A DNA stretch of 64,000 nucleotides, taken from Streptomyces sp. SCSIO 30461. GTDB taxonomy: Bacteria; Actinomycetota; Actinomycetes; Streptomycetales; Streptomycetaceae. The stretch covers positions 6,154,001 to 6,218,000 of the forward strand of contig NZ_CP146101.1 of NCBI RefSeq assembly GCF_037023745.1, in the 5' to 3' direction. Every line of letters begins with the position of its first letter. Position 1 is the stretch's first letter. The translations under genes and the position numbers were made by a program. A model generated the notes under the pieces. The model was not told the origin of the DNA and made no database searches. It saw only the letters and a program-made list of their open reading frames with translations. Positions 25,555-34,262 of this stretch are shown here, piece by piece.

Positions 25555-25966
25555 GTGATGACCATGGTACCGGGCAGCCGCGGGCGCCGGGTCACGGCCT
25601 CGGAGGAACTCGGCGGTGTCCAGTTCGAAGGCAAAGGGCTCAGGGGGACACGGCACCTTGCCGAAGCGGATCGTGCACGGCTGGAGGTGGTCGCCGCCGT
25701 CCGCATCTCCGAGGTCCTGCCCGCGCTCGGTGAGACGGGAGTGCGGCAGTCCACCCTCGACGAGCCACCCGGGCCGTCTCACACCCGTGTGTGATCCACT
25801 CCCGGCCCCTGCCGCCGGGGTTGGTCCGTGTCTGACCTCCAGCGGTGTGCTCCCCCAGGTCTGCCGCACCGCCGCATGACCGCCGGCACACGAACGGCAC
25901 CGCCCGCCCACGACCGGCACCGCCCGCGCTTGACCTTGCCGCAGCGTCAGGGTTTCTACTGAGGCC
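25555..25966. other. Region between rnpB and merR, divergent promoters
   Basis: 412 bp. A TACCAT on the minus strand (25564-25569) lies eight bases before the rnpB 5' end and is a plausible -10 element. A minus-strand frame here (QPCTIRFGKVPCPPEPFAFE) has G/C-biased third positions and looks weakly coding. However, it runs into rnpB and has no clear start, so it is not called as a gene. Confidence 0.45.
25930..25960 (+). promoter_or_regulatory. MerR-type promoter and operator of the merR gene
   Basis: TTGACC (25930-25935) and TCTACT (25955-25960) are separated by 19 bp, the elongated spacer typical of MerR-activated promoters. The spacer holds the dyad ACCTTGCCGCAGCGTCAGGGT, of which ACC.TG.CGC and its mirror are symmetric around 25943. 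The start codon lies only six bases after the -10, so the transcript is probably leaderless. Confidence 0.75.
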
Positions 25967-26737
25967 ATGCGAATCGGAGAGATCGCCGCGCTCGTCGGGG
26001 TCACCCCACGGGCGGTACGGCACTACCACCACCAGGGCCTGCTGCCCGAGCCCGCGCGGCAGGCCAACGGCTACCGGGACTACTCGGTGCGCGACGCCGT
26101 GCTGCTGGCCAGGATCCGGCGGATGACGGAGCTGGGGCTCGGACTCGACGAGGTGCGGGATGTCATCGCGGACGACGCGGGGCGGGAGCTGGTGGAGGTA
26201 CTGGAGGAGTTGGACCAGGACCTCGCACGACAGCAGGAGCAGCTCGGCGAGCGGAGGCAGCGGCTGAGGCTGCTGCTGGCGCAGGCGCGTGCCGGGCGGG
26301 TGACGGCCGAGGGGCCGCTGTCGCCCGAGCTCTCCGCGCTGTTCGCAACCGTGGACCGGGCCATGGCCGGGCGGCCCGCCTCGGCGATGGCCGCCAAGGA
26401 CCGGGAGATCCTCGCCCTGCTGGACACCGCCACCCCCGGCGACGGACGCGAAGAGCTGGTGGGCGCGATGCGGCGGCTGACCGAAGTGCCGGGAGCCGCA
26501 GAGCGGGTGTACGAGGTGTACGCACAGTTGGACGCGCTCGCCGAAGCCGGACCCGATGACCCGCGCGTGGAGCAGGCGGCGCAGGCGCTGATCGCCGTCC
26601 TGCCCGAGGAGATCACGGCTCATATCACCGACGTCCCGGAGGGCGGGTTCATGGGCGCGCTCTACGCCGACTTCTCCCCCGCCCAGGCCGCCGCCGTGCG
26701 CCGCGCTCTGCACCTGGCCATGGAGCGGGCCCGGTGA
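25967..26737 (+). CDS. MerR-family transcriptional regulator
   Basis: 256 aa. The N-terminal winged helix (MRIGEIAALVGVTPRAVRHYHHQGLLPEP) is typical of MerR proteins, followed by a dimerisation coiled coil (residues ~80-115) and a ~140-residue effector domain rich in helices with no cysteine metal site. It therefore probably senses an organic ligand. It appears to control its own MerR-type promoter and, through a GTGA overlap, the membrane protein gene behind it. Confidence 0.9.
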   Translation: MRIGEIAALVGVTPRAVRHYHHQGLLPEPARQANGYRDYSVRDAVLLARIRRMTELGLGLDEVRDVIADDAGRELVEVLEELDQDLARQQEQLGERRQRLRLLLAQARAGRVTAEGPLSPELSALFATVDRAMAGRPASAMAAKDREILALLDTATPGDGREELVGAMRRLTEVPGAAERVYEVYAQLDALAEAGPDDPRVEQAAQALIAVLPEEITAHITDVPEGGFMGALYADFSPAQAAAVRRALHLAMERAR

Positions 26738-27537
26738 GGCGGCTGCTCAGAGCTGCCGCGTACGCCGTGCTGCCCGGCGAACTGGTGCTCATGGTCTGCC
26801 TGTCGGCGGGAGTACGGCCGCCCGCACCCGCGCTGGTCGCGGCCGAGGCGGCCGTACTCCTGCTGCTCCTGGCCGAAGTCGCCGTCTTCCTGCGACTGCG
26901 CCGCCATGGCCGCACCTCCCGGGAGGCCCTTGAGGAGCTGGTCCCCCGTGCCGTGCTGCGGCTCATCGGGCACGAGCTGCGTCTGATGCGGAGCCTTGCC
27001 CTGTGGGTCGCCCGCAGGCGGGACGGAGTCGGCCCGGACGACCGGGCGTTCGGGCACGCCCGCGACGGGGCCGCCCTGCTGCTCGGCTTCGCCTTCGTCT
27101 GCGTGATCGAGACCATCGGGATGTCGTACCTCCTCGCTGATGTGCCGGTGGTCCACGAGATCGTGCTCGTGGTCGACCTGTACACCGTCGCCTTCATACT
27201 CGGTCTGTACGCCGCCTCGGTCGTCCGCCCGCATGTGCTGAGCGCCGACGCACTGCGCCTGCGCCAGGCCGCCCACGTCGACATACGCATCCCGCTCGAC
27301 AGCATCGCCACGGTCTCGTACGAGCTGCTCTTCTCCCACGACAAGAAGGAGGAAGGCGTGCTCGACCTCGCCGTCGGCTCGCAGACCTCCCTCACACTCA
27401 GGCTGTCCGAACCCGTCACCTCCGTCGGGCTGCTCGGCCGGGAGCGCCGGGTGCACACGGTGCGCTGCCATGCCGACGACGCCCGCGCGCTGCTCGCGGC
27501 CCTCACCCGGGCCCGCACGGCCCGCACCCCGGCATGA
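26734..27537 (+). CDS. Integral membrane protein co-transcribed with MerR
   Basis: 267 aa from GTG 26734, which overlaps the merR stop (GTGA). There are four likely transmembrane helices: two near residues 10-50 and two near 115-170. A soluble C-terminal domain (residues 185-265, IRIPLDSIATVSYELLFSH...LTLRLSEPV) resembles a PH-like beta domain. The family was not identified. Coupling to a MerR regulator suggests a ligand-induced envelope or efflux-related role. Confidence 0.75.
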   Translation: MRRLLRAAAYAVLPGELVLMVCLSAGVRPPAPALVAAEAAVLLLLLAEVAVFLRLRRHGRTSREALEELVPRAVLRLIGHELRLMRSLALWVARRRDGVGPDDRAFGHARDGAALLLGFAFVCVIETIGMSYLLADVPVVHEIVLVVDLYTVAFILGLYAASVVRPHVLSADALRLRQAAHVDIRIPLDSIATVSYELLFSHDKKEEGVLDLAVGSQTSLTLRLSEPVTSVGLLGRERRVHTVRCHADDARALLAALTRARTARTPA

Positions 27538-27613
27538 GCGGGAGGGGGGCACGACTACCCTGGCCGGGGGCCGCGCCCCACGCCATCGTGTACGTACCCA
27601 GAGGAGAACCACC

Positions 27614-28414
27614 GTGCTCGTGCTGTTGCCGCCGTCGGAGGGCAAGGCCGCTTCCGGCCGTGGGGCGCCGCTGAAGCCGGAGTCCCTGTCGCTGCCCGGA
27701 CTGGCCGAGGCACGGGCGGCGGTGCTCGGCGAGTTGGTCGGGCTGTGCCGGGCCGACGAGGAGAAGGCCCGGGACGTACTCGGCCTCAGCGAGGGCCTGC
27801 GCGGAGAGGTCGCGAAGAACGCCGTACTCGAGACGGCAGGGGCGCGTCCGGCCGGGGAGATCTACACCGGTGTGCTCTACGACGCGCTCGGCCTCGCCAC
27901 CCTCGCCCCTGCGGCGCGCCGCCGTGCCCGCCGGGCGCTCCTGGTCTGCTCCGGGCTGTGGGGCGCGGTCCGCGTCGACGACCGGATCCCCTCGTACCGC
28001 TGCTCGATGGGCGTGAAGCTGCCGGGACTCGGGGCACTGGGCGCCTACTGGCGGACTCCCCTGGCCTCGGTGCTGCCCGAGGCCGCGGGCGACGGGCTGG
28101 TCCTGGACCTGCGGTCATCGGCCTACGCGGCGGCCTGGCGTCCCAAGGGCGAGCTCGCGGAGCGCACCGCGACGGTGCGGGTACTGCATGCGCAGGTGGT
28201 GGACGGTGTCGAGAAGCGGTCGGTCGTCTCCCACTTCAACAAGGCGACGAAGGGCCGCATGGTGCGCAGCCTGCTGGAGTCCGGCACGGCACCGGAGGAC
28301 CCCGCGACGCTGGTGGAGGCCCTGCGCGACCTCGGCTACACGGTGGAGGCGGAGGCCCCCGTGCGAGCCGGTAGGCCATGGGCCCTCGACGTCGTCGTGA
28401 CCGAGATCCACTGA
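27614..28414 (+). CDS. yaaA: Peroxide stress protein YaaA (DUF328)
   Basis: 266 aa starting at GTG 27614 after a GAGGAG. The family signature LLPPSEGK opens the protein, and YTGVLYDALG, LLVCSGLWGAVR, YRCSMGVKLPG and SHFNKATKGRMVR follow in the YaaA order. In E. coli YaaA lowers free iron and limits oxidative DNA damage and binds DNA; the role in Streptomyces is untested. Confidence 0.92.
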   Translation: MLVLLPPSEGKAASGRGAPLKPESLSLPGLAEARAAVLGELVGLCRADEEKARDVLGLSEGLRGEVAKNAVLETAGARPAGEIYTGVLYDALGLATLAPAARRRARRALLVCSGLWGAVRVDDRIPSYRCSMGVKLPGLGALGAYWRTPLASVLPEAAGDGLVLDLRSSAYAAAWRPKGELAERTATVRVLHAQVVDGVEKRSVVSHFNKATKGRMVRSLLESGTAPEDPATLVEALRDLGYTVEAEAPVRAGRPWALDVVVTEIH

Positions 28415-28565
28415 GCCCGCGTCGGCCCAGGGCCCGTCCGGCGTCCGGGTACGGACACTCCGGACCGCCGTACAGAGTGCGGCACACCGCACCCGGTGTC
28501 GCGAGGCGCCACCGGGGCCGGGTGCGGATGGGCCCATGGAACCCGCCCGCACCCCGCCGGAGGCC

Positions 28566-29918
28566 TCAGCGCAGGTGCGAGGTCTCGTTCAGAAGCCGCA
28601 CGGACGCGTTTCCGTCCGCGTAGTACGACACCGCCGACAGCGACGCCGCGTCCAACTCCATCCGGAACAGCGCCTCCGGAGGCGCTCCCAGAGCCAGCCG
28701 GACCAGCTGCTTGATCGGGGTCACATGGGTGACGAGCAGCACCGTGCGGCCCTGGTACTTCGCCACCAGGCGGTCCCGCGTCGCGGCGACGCGGCGGCCG
28801 ACCGTGGCGAAGCTCTCGCCGCCGCCGGTGGGGGCCGCCTTCGGGGAGGCCAGCCACGCGTCGAGGTCATCCGGGTACCGCTCGCGGACCTCGGCGAAGG
28901 TCAGGCCCTCCCAGGCGCCGAAGTCCGCCTCGCGCAGGCCCTCGTCCACCAGCACGTCGAGTCCGAGCCTGGCGCCCACGGCCGCGGCCGTCTGGCGGCA
29001 GCGGACCATCGGTGACGACACGATGTGCTGGATCCGGCCGCGCGCGGCGAACGCCGTGGCCGCTGCCTCGGCCTGGCGCAGCCCCGCCTCGGACAGCTCC
29101 GGGTCGGTGCCGCCGCTGCCCGAGAACCGCTTCTCGGGAGTCAGCGGGGTCTCGCCGTGCCGCAGCAGCACGAAGGTGGCCGGCGGCCCCAGGTCCGCGG
29201 GCCCCCAGCCGACGGCCGGGGCGTCCTCGTCCGCGTCGGCGGGCGCCGTACGGGCCGCGTCGGCAGTCGCCGTGGGGACCGTGTCCGTACGAGTGGCCAC
29301 GGCGACCCCCGTGCCGGCGGACGCCGTGGCGCCCGCGGTACCGGCGCCGCGCCCCGTCAGCCCCGTCAGCGCCGCCCGAGCCTTCGCCGCACCCGCCGCC
29401 GCGTCACCGACGATCCGGGCCGCGTCCACGTCGGTGCCCGAAGCCGCGCCGGATCCGAGCGCGGCACGCGAGGCGGACGGCTCCCACTGACGGCCCCGCT
29501 TGCCCGCGTCCATCGCCTCGTTGGCGAGCCGGTCCGCGTGCTTGTTCTTCTCACGCGGGATCCACTCGTAACGAACCTGCCCCGCGGGGAAGATCCGCGC
29601 GGCCTCCGCGGCGAGCGGCTTCATGTCGGGGTGCTTGATCTTCCAGCGCCCTGACATCTGCTCCACGACCAGTTTGGAGTCCATCCGGACCCGCACCGAA
29701 GCGCCGGGGGCGAGTTCCCTCGCCGCCGTGAGGCCCGCGATCAGACCGCGGTACTCGGCGACGTTGTTGGTCGCGACTCCGATGTACTCGGCTCGCTCCG
29801 CGAGCGTCTCGCCCGTCACCGGGTCGAGCACGGCCGCGCCGTAGCCGGCGGGCCCCGGGTTTCCCCGGGAGCCGCCGTCCGCCTCGACGACCAGCTCGCG
29901 CATCAGAGGCTCACCCAT
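28566..29918 (-). CDS. Bifunctional RNase H / histidine acid phosphatase
   Basis: 450 aa. Residues 6-135 are an RNase HI domain with the acidic cluster EADGGSRGNPG, AEYRG, RMDSKLVVEQ and HADRLAN. After a ~100-residue Ala/Thr/Asp-rich linker, residues 240-445 form a histidine-phosphatase domain with catalytic LLRHGET and the second histidine in LLVTHVTPIKQL. This is the actinobacterial RnhA-CobC fusion, which degrades RNA in hybrids and dephosphorylates alpha-ribazole phosphate. The start ATG 29918 shares one base with the upstream stop (TGATG). Confidence 0.94.
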   Translation of the reverse strand: MGEPLMRELVVEADGGSRGNPGPAGYGAAVLDPVTGETLAERAEYIGVATNNVAEYRGLIAGLTAARELAPGASVRVRMDSKLVVEQMSGRWKIKHPDMKPLAAEAARIFPAGQVRYEWIPREKNKHADRLANEAMDAGKRGRQWEPSASRAALGSGAASGTDVDAARIVGDAAAGAAKARAALTGLTGRGAGTAGATASAGTGVAVATRTDTVPTATADAARTAPADADEDAPAVGWGPADLGPPATFVLLRHGETPLTPEKRFSGSGGTDPELSEAGLRQAEAAATAFAARGRIQHIVSSPMVRCRQTAAAVGARLGLDVLVDEGLREADFGAWEGLTFAEVRERYPDDLDAWLASPKAAPTGGGESFATVGRRVAATRDRLVAKYQGRTVLLVTHVTPIKQLVRLALGAPPEALFRMELDAASLSAVSYYADGNASVRLLNETSHLR

Positions 29919-30661
29919 CAGAGGCCGGACTCCGGGGTGCGGACGAGGATGCGGCGGCAGTTCTCACAGCGCATCACGGCGTCCGGCGCGGCGGCCCGCA
30001 CCTCGTTGAGCTCGGTGATGTTGAGCTCGATGTGGCAGCCCTCGCAGCGGCGCTGGTAGAGCCGGGCCGCGCCGACCCCGCCCTGCTGCCCGCGCAGCTT
30101 CTCGTACAGCTTCATCAGGTCGGCGGGCACGGTCCCGGCGACGACCTCGCGCTCCTTGCCGACGGAAGCGGCCTCGCCGTCGATCTCCCCGAAGGCCGTG
30201 CCCCGGCGGGCGGTCGCGTCGTCCACCTTGGCCTGCACGGACGAGACCCGGTCGGTCAGCTCGGAGACCCGCTCCTGGGCGGACTCGCGGCGCTCCATGA
30301 CCTCCAGGACGACGTCCTCGAGGTCGCCCTGCCGCTTGGCGAGCGAGACGATCTCCTTCTGGAGGTTCTCCAGGTCCTTCGGCGAGGTGATCGCACCCGA
30401 GTCGAGCCTCTGCTGGTCGCGGGCGGAGCGCTGGCGCACCTGGTCCACGTCCTGCTCGGCCTTGGTCTGCTCGCGGGCGCAGTCGCCCTCCTCCGTCTGC
30501 GCGGCGACGAGCAGGTCGCGCAGCTGGGTGAGGTCCTTGTTCAGCGACTCCAGCTCGGTGTGCTCGGGCAGCGACTTGCGCTTGTGCGCGAGCTGGGACA
30601 GCCGTACGTCGAGAGCCTGGACGTCGAGGAGTCGGATCTGGTCGGCGGGCGCGGCGTTCAG
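29918..30661 (-). CDS. Zinc-ribbon coiled-coil protein, probable CTG start
   Basis: 247 aa. The body is a long antiparallel coiled coil (residues ~20-185) ending in a C4 zinc ribbon, CEGC...CENC (about residues 210-235). It resembles the actinobacterial family near RNase H/CobC fusions; the function is unknown. No ATG, GTG or TTG exists at the conserved beginning (NAAPADQIRLLDVQALD). CTG 30661-30659 overlaps the upstream Nif3 stop as CTGA and has GGAG seven bases before it, so CTG is the likely start. Confidence 0.85.
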   Translation of the reverse strand: MNAAPADQIRLLDVQALDVRLSQLAHKRKSLPEHTELESLNKDLTQLRDLLVAAQTEEGDCAREQTKAEQDVDQVRQRSARDQQRLDSGAITSPKDLENLQKEIVSLAKRQGDLEDVVLEVMERRESAQERVSELTDRVSSVQAKVDDATARRGTAFGEIDGEAASVGKEREVVAGTVPADLMKLYEKLRGQQGGVGAARLYQRRCEGCHIELNITELNEVRAAAPDAVMRCENCRRILVRTPESGL

Positions 30662-31491
30662 TTGGGGGCTCCAGAGGTGTGGTGGGCGGACCAGGGGTCG
30701 GTGACCGTCTTCGAGACATGGACCCTCAGGCCCCAGCCATGGCGGTCGGAGATCTCGTCGAGTTGGGCGGCGGCCTGCTCGCACCAGGGCCATTCGGTGG
30801 CCCAGTGGGCGGCGTCGATCAGGCCAAGCGCCGACTGGGCAGACTGCGCCGAGTGCTGTACCGCCTCGGACGCGGGATGGTGGCGCAGATCGGCGGTGAG
30901 GTACGCGTCCACGCCCGCCGCCCGTACGAGGTCGAACAGGCTGTCGCCCGAACCGCCGCTGACGGCGACCCGGCGCACCGTGGCGTCGAGGTCTCCTGCG
31001 ACCCGGATGCCCTGGGCGGTGGCGGGCAGCCGCTTGGCGGCGCGCGCGGCGAACTCCCGCAGGGTTTCCGGGTGGTCGAGTTCGCAGATGCGGCCGAGCC
31101 CGGTCGCGGGGTCCAGCGGCCCGGTGACCCGCAGGTCGAGGGCACCGGCGAGGGCGTCGGAGACTCCGGGGTCGGCGGTGTCGGCGTTGGTGTGCGCGAC
31201 GTGCAGGGCGATGTCGTGCTTGATGAGGCCGTGCACGACCCGGCCCTTGAAGTGGGACGCGGCGACCGTCGTCGTCCCGCGCAGATAGAGCGGGTGGTGG
31301 GCGACGATCAGGTCCGCGCCGAGCGCGACCGCCTCGTCGGCGATCTCCTGGACGGGGTCGACGGCGAAGAGGACCCTGGTCACGTCGGCTTCGGGGTCTC
31401 CGCAGACCGTGCCGACGGCGTCCCATTGTTCGGCCCGCTCGGGGGGCCAGAGGGCGTCGAGCGCGGCGATGACTTCAGACAGACGGGGCAC
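30658..31491 (-). CDS. Nif3-like dinuclear metal-centre protein
   Basis: 277 aa from GTG 31491. Nif3/YbgI landmarks: AEQWDAVG near the N-terminus, VAHHPLYLRG and HTNAD (metal-ligand histidines and aspartate), SGGSGDSLF, DAYLTADLRHH, and the final E in WCEQAA. These proteins form hexameric toroids with two metals per subunit; a GTP cyclohydrolase-I type-2 label is often attached without proof. It is first in a three-gene, translationally coupled operon. Confidence 0.92.
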   Translation of the reverse strand: MPRLSEVIAALDALWPPERAEQWDAVGTVCGDPEADVTRVLFAVDPVQEIADEAVALGADLIVAHHPLYLRGTTTVAASHFKGRVVHGLIKHDIALHVAHTNADTADPGVSDALAGALDLRVTGPLDPATGLGRICELDHPETLREFAARAAKRLPATAQGIRVAGDLDATVRRVAVSGGSGDSLFDLVRAAGVDAYLTADLRHHPASEAVQHSAQSAQSALGLIDAAHWATEWPWCEQAAAQLDEISDRHGWGLRVHVSKTVTDPWSAHHTSGAPN

Positions 31492-31689
31492 GGGTGCAAG
31501 GCTACCCGCCCCCCGAGGTCAGCGGTCCTGCGGCCGGGTACCGACCGCGGGAAGGGACGCGCAGCACAACCGTCCCGCCGCGCTCAGGCGAACCGAAATA
31601 CGGCCACACGTATGTGTGAAGAGTGCGCTCACGCATTGTTCGGGTGGAAGTGCGAAAACTAGCGTCGGTTGCGTGGAGGTGACCAACCG

Positions 31690-32889
31690 ATGACAGCGTG
31701 TGCCATCGAGGAAGCGGTATCCGGGGACGGTTTCGGGCACGACATGGAGCGTGACGAGGCCGTGCGGCTCCCGGAGACCCGGTTCACGCTCAGCGCGGAC
31801 GGCTGCTACGCGGCGCGTCTCGCGGGGACGGGAGAGGCGTGGTACGTGGAGCGGTGGACGCTCGGCGGGCCGGAGCCCTACACCGTCGCGCTTCCCCTCG
31901 GGCAGCCCGAGGAGCCCGACTCCGAGGTGGCTCCGATGGCCGACGGGCGGGTGCTGATCCGGCGGCGGGTCGCGGGGCGGCAGGCGTTCTCGCTGCTGTA
32001 TCCCACCGGTCCTGGCACCGGCGAACTGCTGCTCGGGGTGGCCGACTCGGCCCCGATGTCCCTGCTGCCGCCGTCACCGGACGGCAACTGCGTCTACGCG
32101 CTGGCCCGGAGCGAGCGGAGGACCGCGGTCTGGCGGGTGGCGGGCGGGGCGTTCGGCGCCGTGCGGGTCGCCGAGGTACCGGGGCACTGCTCGGGCGGGG
32201 TCTGGCTGGACCGCGGGGGGCGCATACTCGCGCTCGACCAGGAGATCGACGGGGTCACCAAGACGGTGACGGTGGACCTGGAGCGCGGCGGCGAGGTGAA
32301 TCCGCTGCTCCAGATCACCGAGGAGAGCAACGACCGGCTGCTGCTCGCGGACCCGGAGAGCGGGCTGCTGCTGATCCGCTCCGACGCGGCCGGCCACGAC
32401 CGGCTGGGCTGGGGCGTTCTGGGCAGCCGCCAGCCGGTGCGGTTCCCCGAGTGCCTGCGGCTGCCGGACGCGGCGGTGACACCGTTCGCGATCCAGCCGG
32501 GCCAGGTGCTCAGTCCTGAGAACTGCGCGGTGGCGCTGCGGATCGAGGGGGCGGCGGGCAGTTGGCTGGGCGTATGGCGCCCGGCGGCCCGCCGGATGGT
32601 CCAGCTCGCGGCCCCGGACGGCTGGTTGCCCGGTGCCGGGATGTGGACCCAGCAGGGCGAGTTGCGTCTGCCCTGCACGACCCCTCAGGCTCCCTGCTCG
32701 ATCGCCCGGGTGCCGATGCCCGAGCTGCCGGATGCCGCTCCGGCACCGGCCGCCTCCGCCCTGGTGGCGCGCACGGAAACCGCAGGTGGAGAAGGCCACG
32801 GCGGCGGCGCGGCCGGTGTGCGCACGGCCGCGTTCAAGCCCGTGCCACTGCAGCAGGCGGCTCTCGTGGGGCGCCTGACCCCTGGTTAG
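31690..32889 (+). CDS. Beta-propeller-like conserved protein
   Basis: 399 aa from ATG 31690 with GGAGGTGA upstream. The repeating pattern of short strands with GxxW, DGR and PDG turns (ADGRVLIRRR, SPDGNCVYALARS, DRGGRILALDQ) suggests a beta-propeller fold. No signal peptide or membrane helix is present. No family or function is known to me. The gene is divergent from the Nif3 operon. Confidence 0.75.
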   Translation: MTACAIEEAVSGDGFGHDMERDEAVRLPETRFTLSADGCYAARLAGTGEAWYVERWTLGGPEPYTVALPLGQPEEPDSEVAPMADGRVLIRRRVAGRQAFSLLYPTGPGTGELLLGVADSAPMSLLPPSPDGNCVYALARSERRTAVWRVAGGAFGAVRVAEVPGHCSGGVWLDRGGRILALDQEIDGVTKTVTVDLERGGEVNPLLQITEESNDRLLLADPESGLLLIRSDAAGHDRLGWGVLGSRQPVRFPECLRLPDAAVTPFAIQPGQVLSPENCAVALRIEGAAGSWLGVWRPAARRMVQLAAPDGWLPGAGMWTQQGELRLPCTTPQAPCSIARVPMPELPDAAPAPAASALVARTETAGGEGHGGGAAGVRTAAFKPVPLQQAALVGRLTPG

Positions 32890-32964
32890 ACTTTTCGGCC
32901 AGGGGCTACGCAGCCGCACTGTCGGGACGCGGACGGTGGGGTTCCCTGCGACAGGACACCAGCG

Positions 32965-33162
32965 ATGATCGACGGGGTGACTTCCCACATGTCTGAAGCC
33001 CGAACCGACCCGGCCCAGGCGCGACCGCAGGGCACGGCCGCGAACCACGCCGCATCAGGCGGCGCCGCCGGAAAGCACCGAGGGGGTGCGGCGGCTTCGG
33101 AGGACTCCGAGACTCCGGCGCACGGCCGCCATCGCCGCCCCTCGGACGGCGGGTCGGCGTAA
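32965..33162 (+). CDS. Small disordered conserved protein
   Basis: 65 aa (or 57 aa from the ATG at 32989, MSEARTDP). It is almost entirely low-complexity Ala/Gly/Ser with repeated basic HGRHRRPS-like ends, so it is probably unstructured. A strong hairpin terminator follows directly, which supports it being the end of a real transcript. Function unknown. Confidence 0.45.
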   Translation: MIDGVTSHMSEARTDPAQARPQGTAANHAASGGAAGKHRGGAAASEDSETPAHGRHRRPSDGGSA

Positions 33163-33173
33163 GCAGGACGGCC

Positions 33174-33217
33174 GGGCCGTCACCAATGGTAGGAGACCAC
33201 CGTTGGTGACGGCCCTT
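33174..33217 (+). terminator. Strong hairpin terminator
   Basis: GGGCCGTCACCAATGGT (33174-33190) pairs with ACCGTTGGTGACGGCCC (33199-33215) with a single mismatch, followed by TTGTG. It separates the 32965 gene from the minus-strand catabolic operon. Confidence 0.85.
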
Positions 33218-33297
33218 GTGTCGCTCCGGCTCCACTGCCGCCGCGCGGGGTGCACAACTCCCGCAGACTTCAGACCTGCCGCTTCAGACCTGCCGCT

Positions 33298-34251
33298 TCA
33301 GACCTGCCGTTTGAGCCCCAGCACCTCCGCCGCCGCGAACGTCTCGCCCTGCCTGGACTCGTAGTACGGGGACAGCAGACCGTCCAGTTCCTCGTAGCTG
33401 AACGTCTCCTTGGCCGAGTCGAACTTCGCCGCGATCCGGGGCCGTGCGACCACGGCGACCATCCCACCGTGGACCACCAGGAGTTGGCCGTTGATCCGGG
33501 ACGCGGAGGGGGAGGCCAGATAGCCGACGAGCGGGGCGACGTGTTCGGGTGCCAGGGGGTCGAGGCAGCCTTCCTCCGGTTCGGCGAAGCCGGCGAAGAC
33601 GTCTTCCGTCATACGGGTGCGAGCGCGCGGGCAGATCGCGTTGACCGTGACCCCGTACTTGGCCAGGGCGAGAGCCGTCGACGTCGTCAGGCCGACGATG
33701 CCGCCCTTCGCCGCCGCGTAGTTGGGCTGACCGGCGGAGCCCGCGAGGAAGGCCTCGGACGAGGTGTTGACGATCCGGCCGTACACCGGGGCGCCCGTCC
33801 CCGACGCCTTGGAGCGTTCACGCCAGTGGGCCGCCGCGAAGTGGGTGGTGTTGAAGTGTCCCTTGAGGTGGACCCTGATCACCGAGTCCCATTCGTCCTC
33901 ACTCATCGAGAACACCATCCGGTCCCGCAGGATGCCCGCGTTGTTGACCAGGATGTCCAGCTTTCCGTAACTGCTGATCGCCAGGCCGATCAGATCGCGG
34001 GCCGTCCCGTGGTCCGCGATGTCACCGAGGTGCGCGACCGCCTGCCCGCCCATCGCGCGGATCTCCGCCACGACCGACTCGGCGGGAGCGGCCGACGCCT
34101 CGCCTGAACCGTCGCGGCCCGGCCGGCCGTAGTCGTTGACGACGACGCTCGCGCCGAGTCGTGCGAGCTCCAGCGCCTCGGCGCGGCCGAGGCCGCGCCC
34201 GGCGCCCGTGACGACGGCCGAGAGGCCGTCCAGGGGAAGGGGCTGATCCAC
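33298..34251 (-). CDS. SDR dehydrogenase, Hsd4A-like (3-hydroxyacyl-CoA dehydrogenase type)
   Basis: 317-aa NAD-dependent enzyme with TGAGRGLGRAEAL, NNAG, the NTSSEA serine and PNYAAAK catalytic tyrosine/lysine. The extended N-terminal VVVNDYG block and the long C-terminal tail match the 17-beta-HSD4/Hsd4A group, which oxidises 3-hydroxyacyl-CoA in steroid side-chain beta-oxidation. GTG 34251 (GAGGGG seven bases upstream) is preferred over GTG 34266, which overlaps the previous stop. Last gene of the minus-strand operon driven from the KstR-like site at 36527. Confidence 0.82.
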   Translation of the reverse strand: MDQPLPLDGLSAVVTGAGRGLGRAEALELARLGASVVVNDYGRPGRDGSGEASAAPAESVVAEIRAMGGQAVAHLGDIADHGTARDLIGLAISSYGKLDILVNNAGILRDRMVFSMSEDEWDSVIRVHLKGHFNTTHFAAAHWRERSKASGTGAPVYGRIVNTSSEAFLAGSAGQPNYAAAKGGIVGLTTSTALALAKYGVTVNAICPRARTRMTEDVFAGFAEPEEGCLDPLAPEHVAPLVGYLASPSASRINGQLLVVHGGMVAVVARPRIAAKFDSAKETFSYEELDGLLSPYYESRQGETFAAAEVLGLKRQV

Positions 34252-34262
34252 CGGTCCGCCCC

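Noticed and set aside
25465..26004. Minus-strand frame upstream of and into rnpB
   Set aside because: It has some coding-like bias but overlaps the RNase P RNA and has no credible start or homologue.
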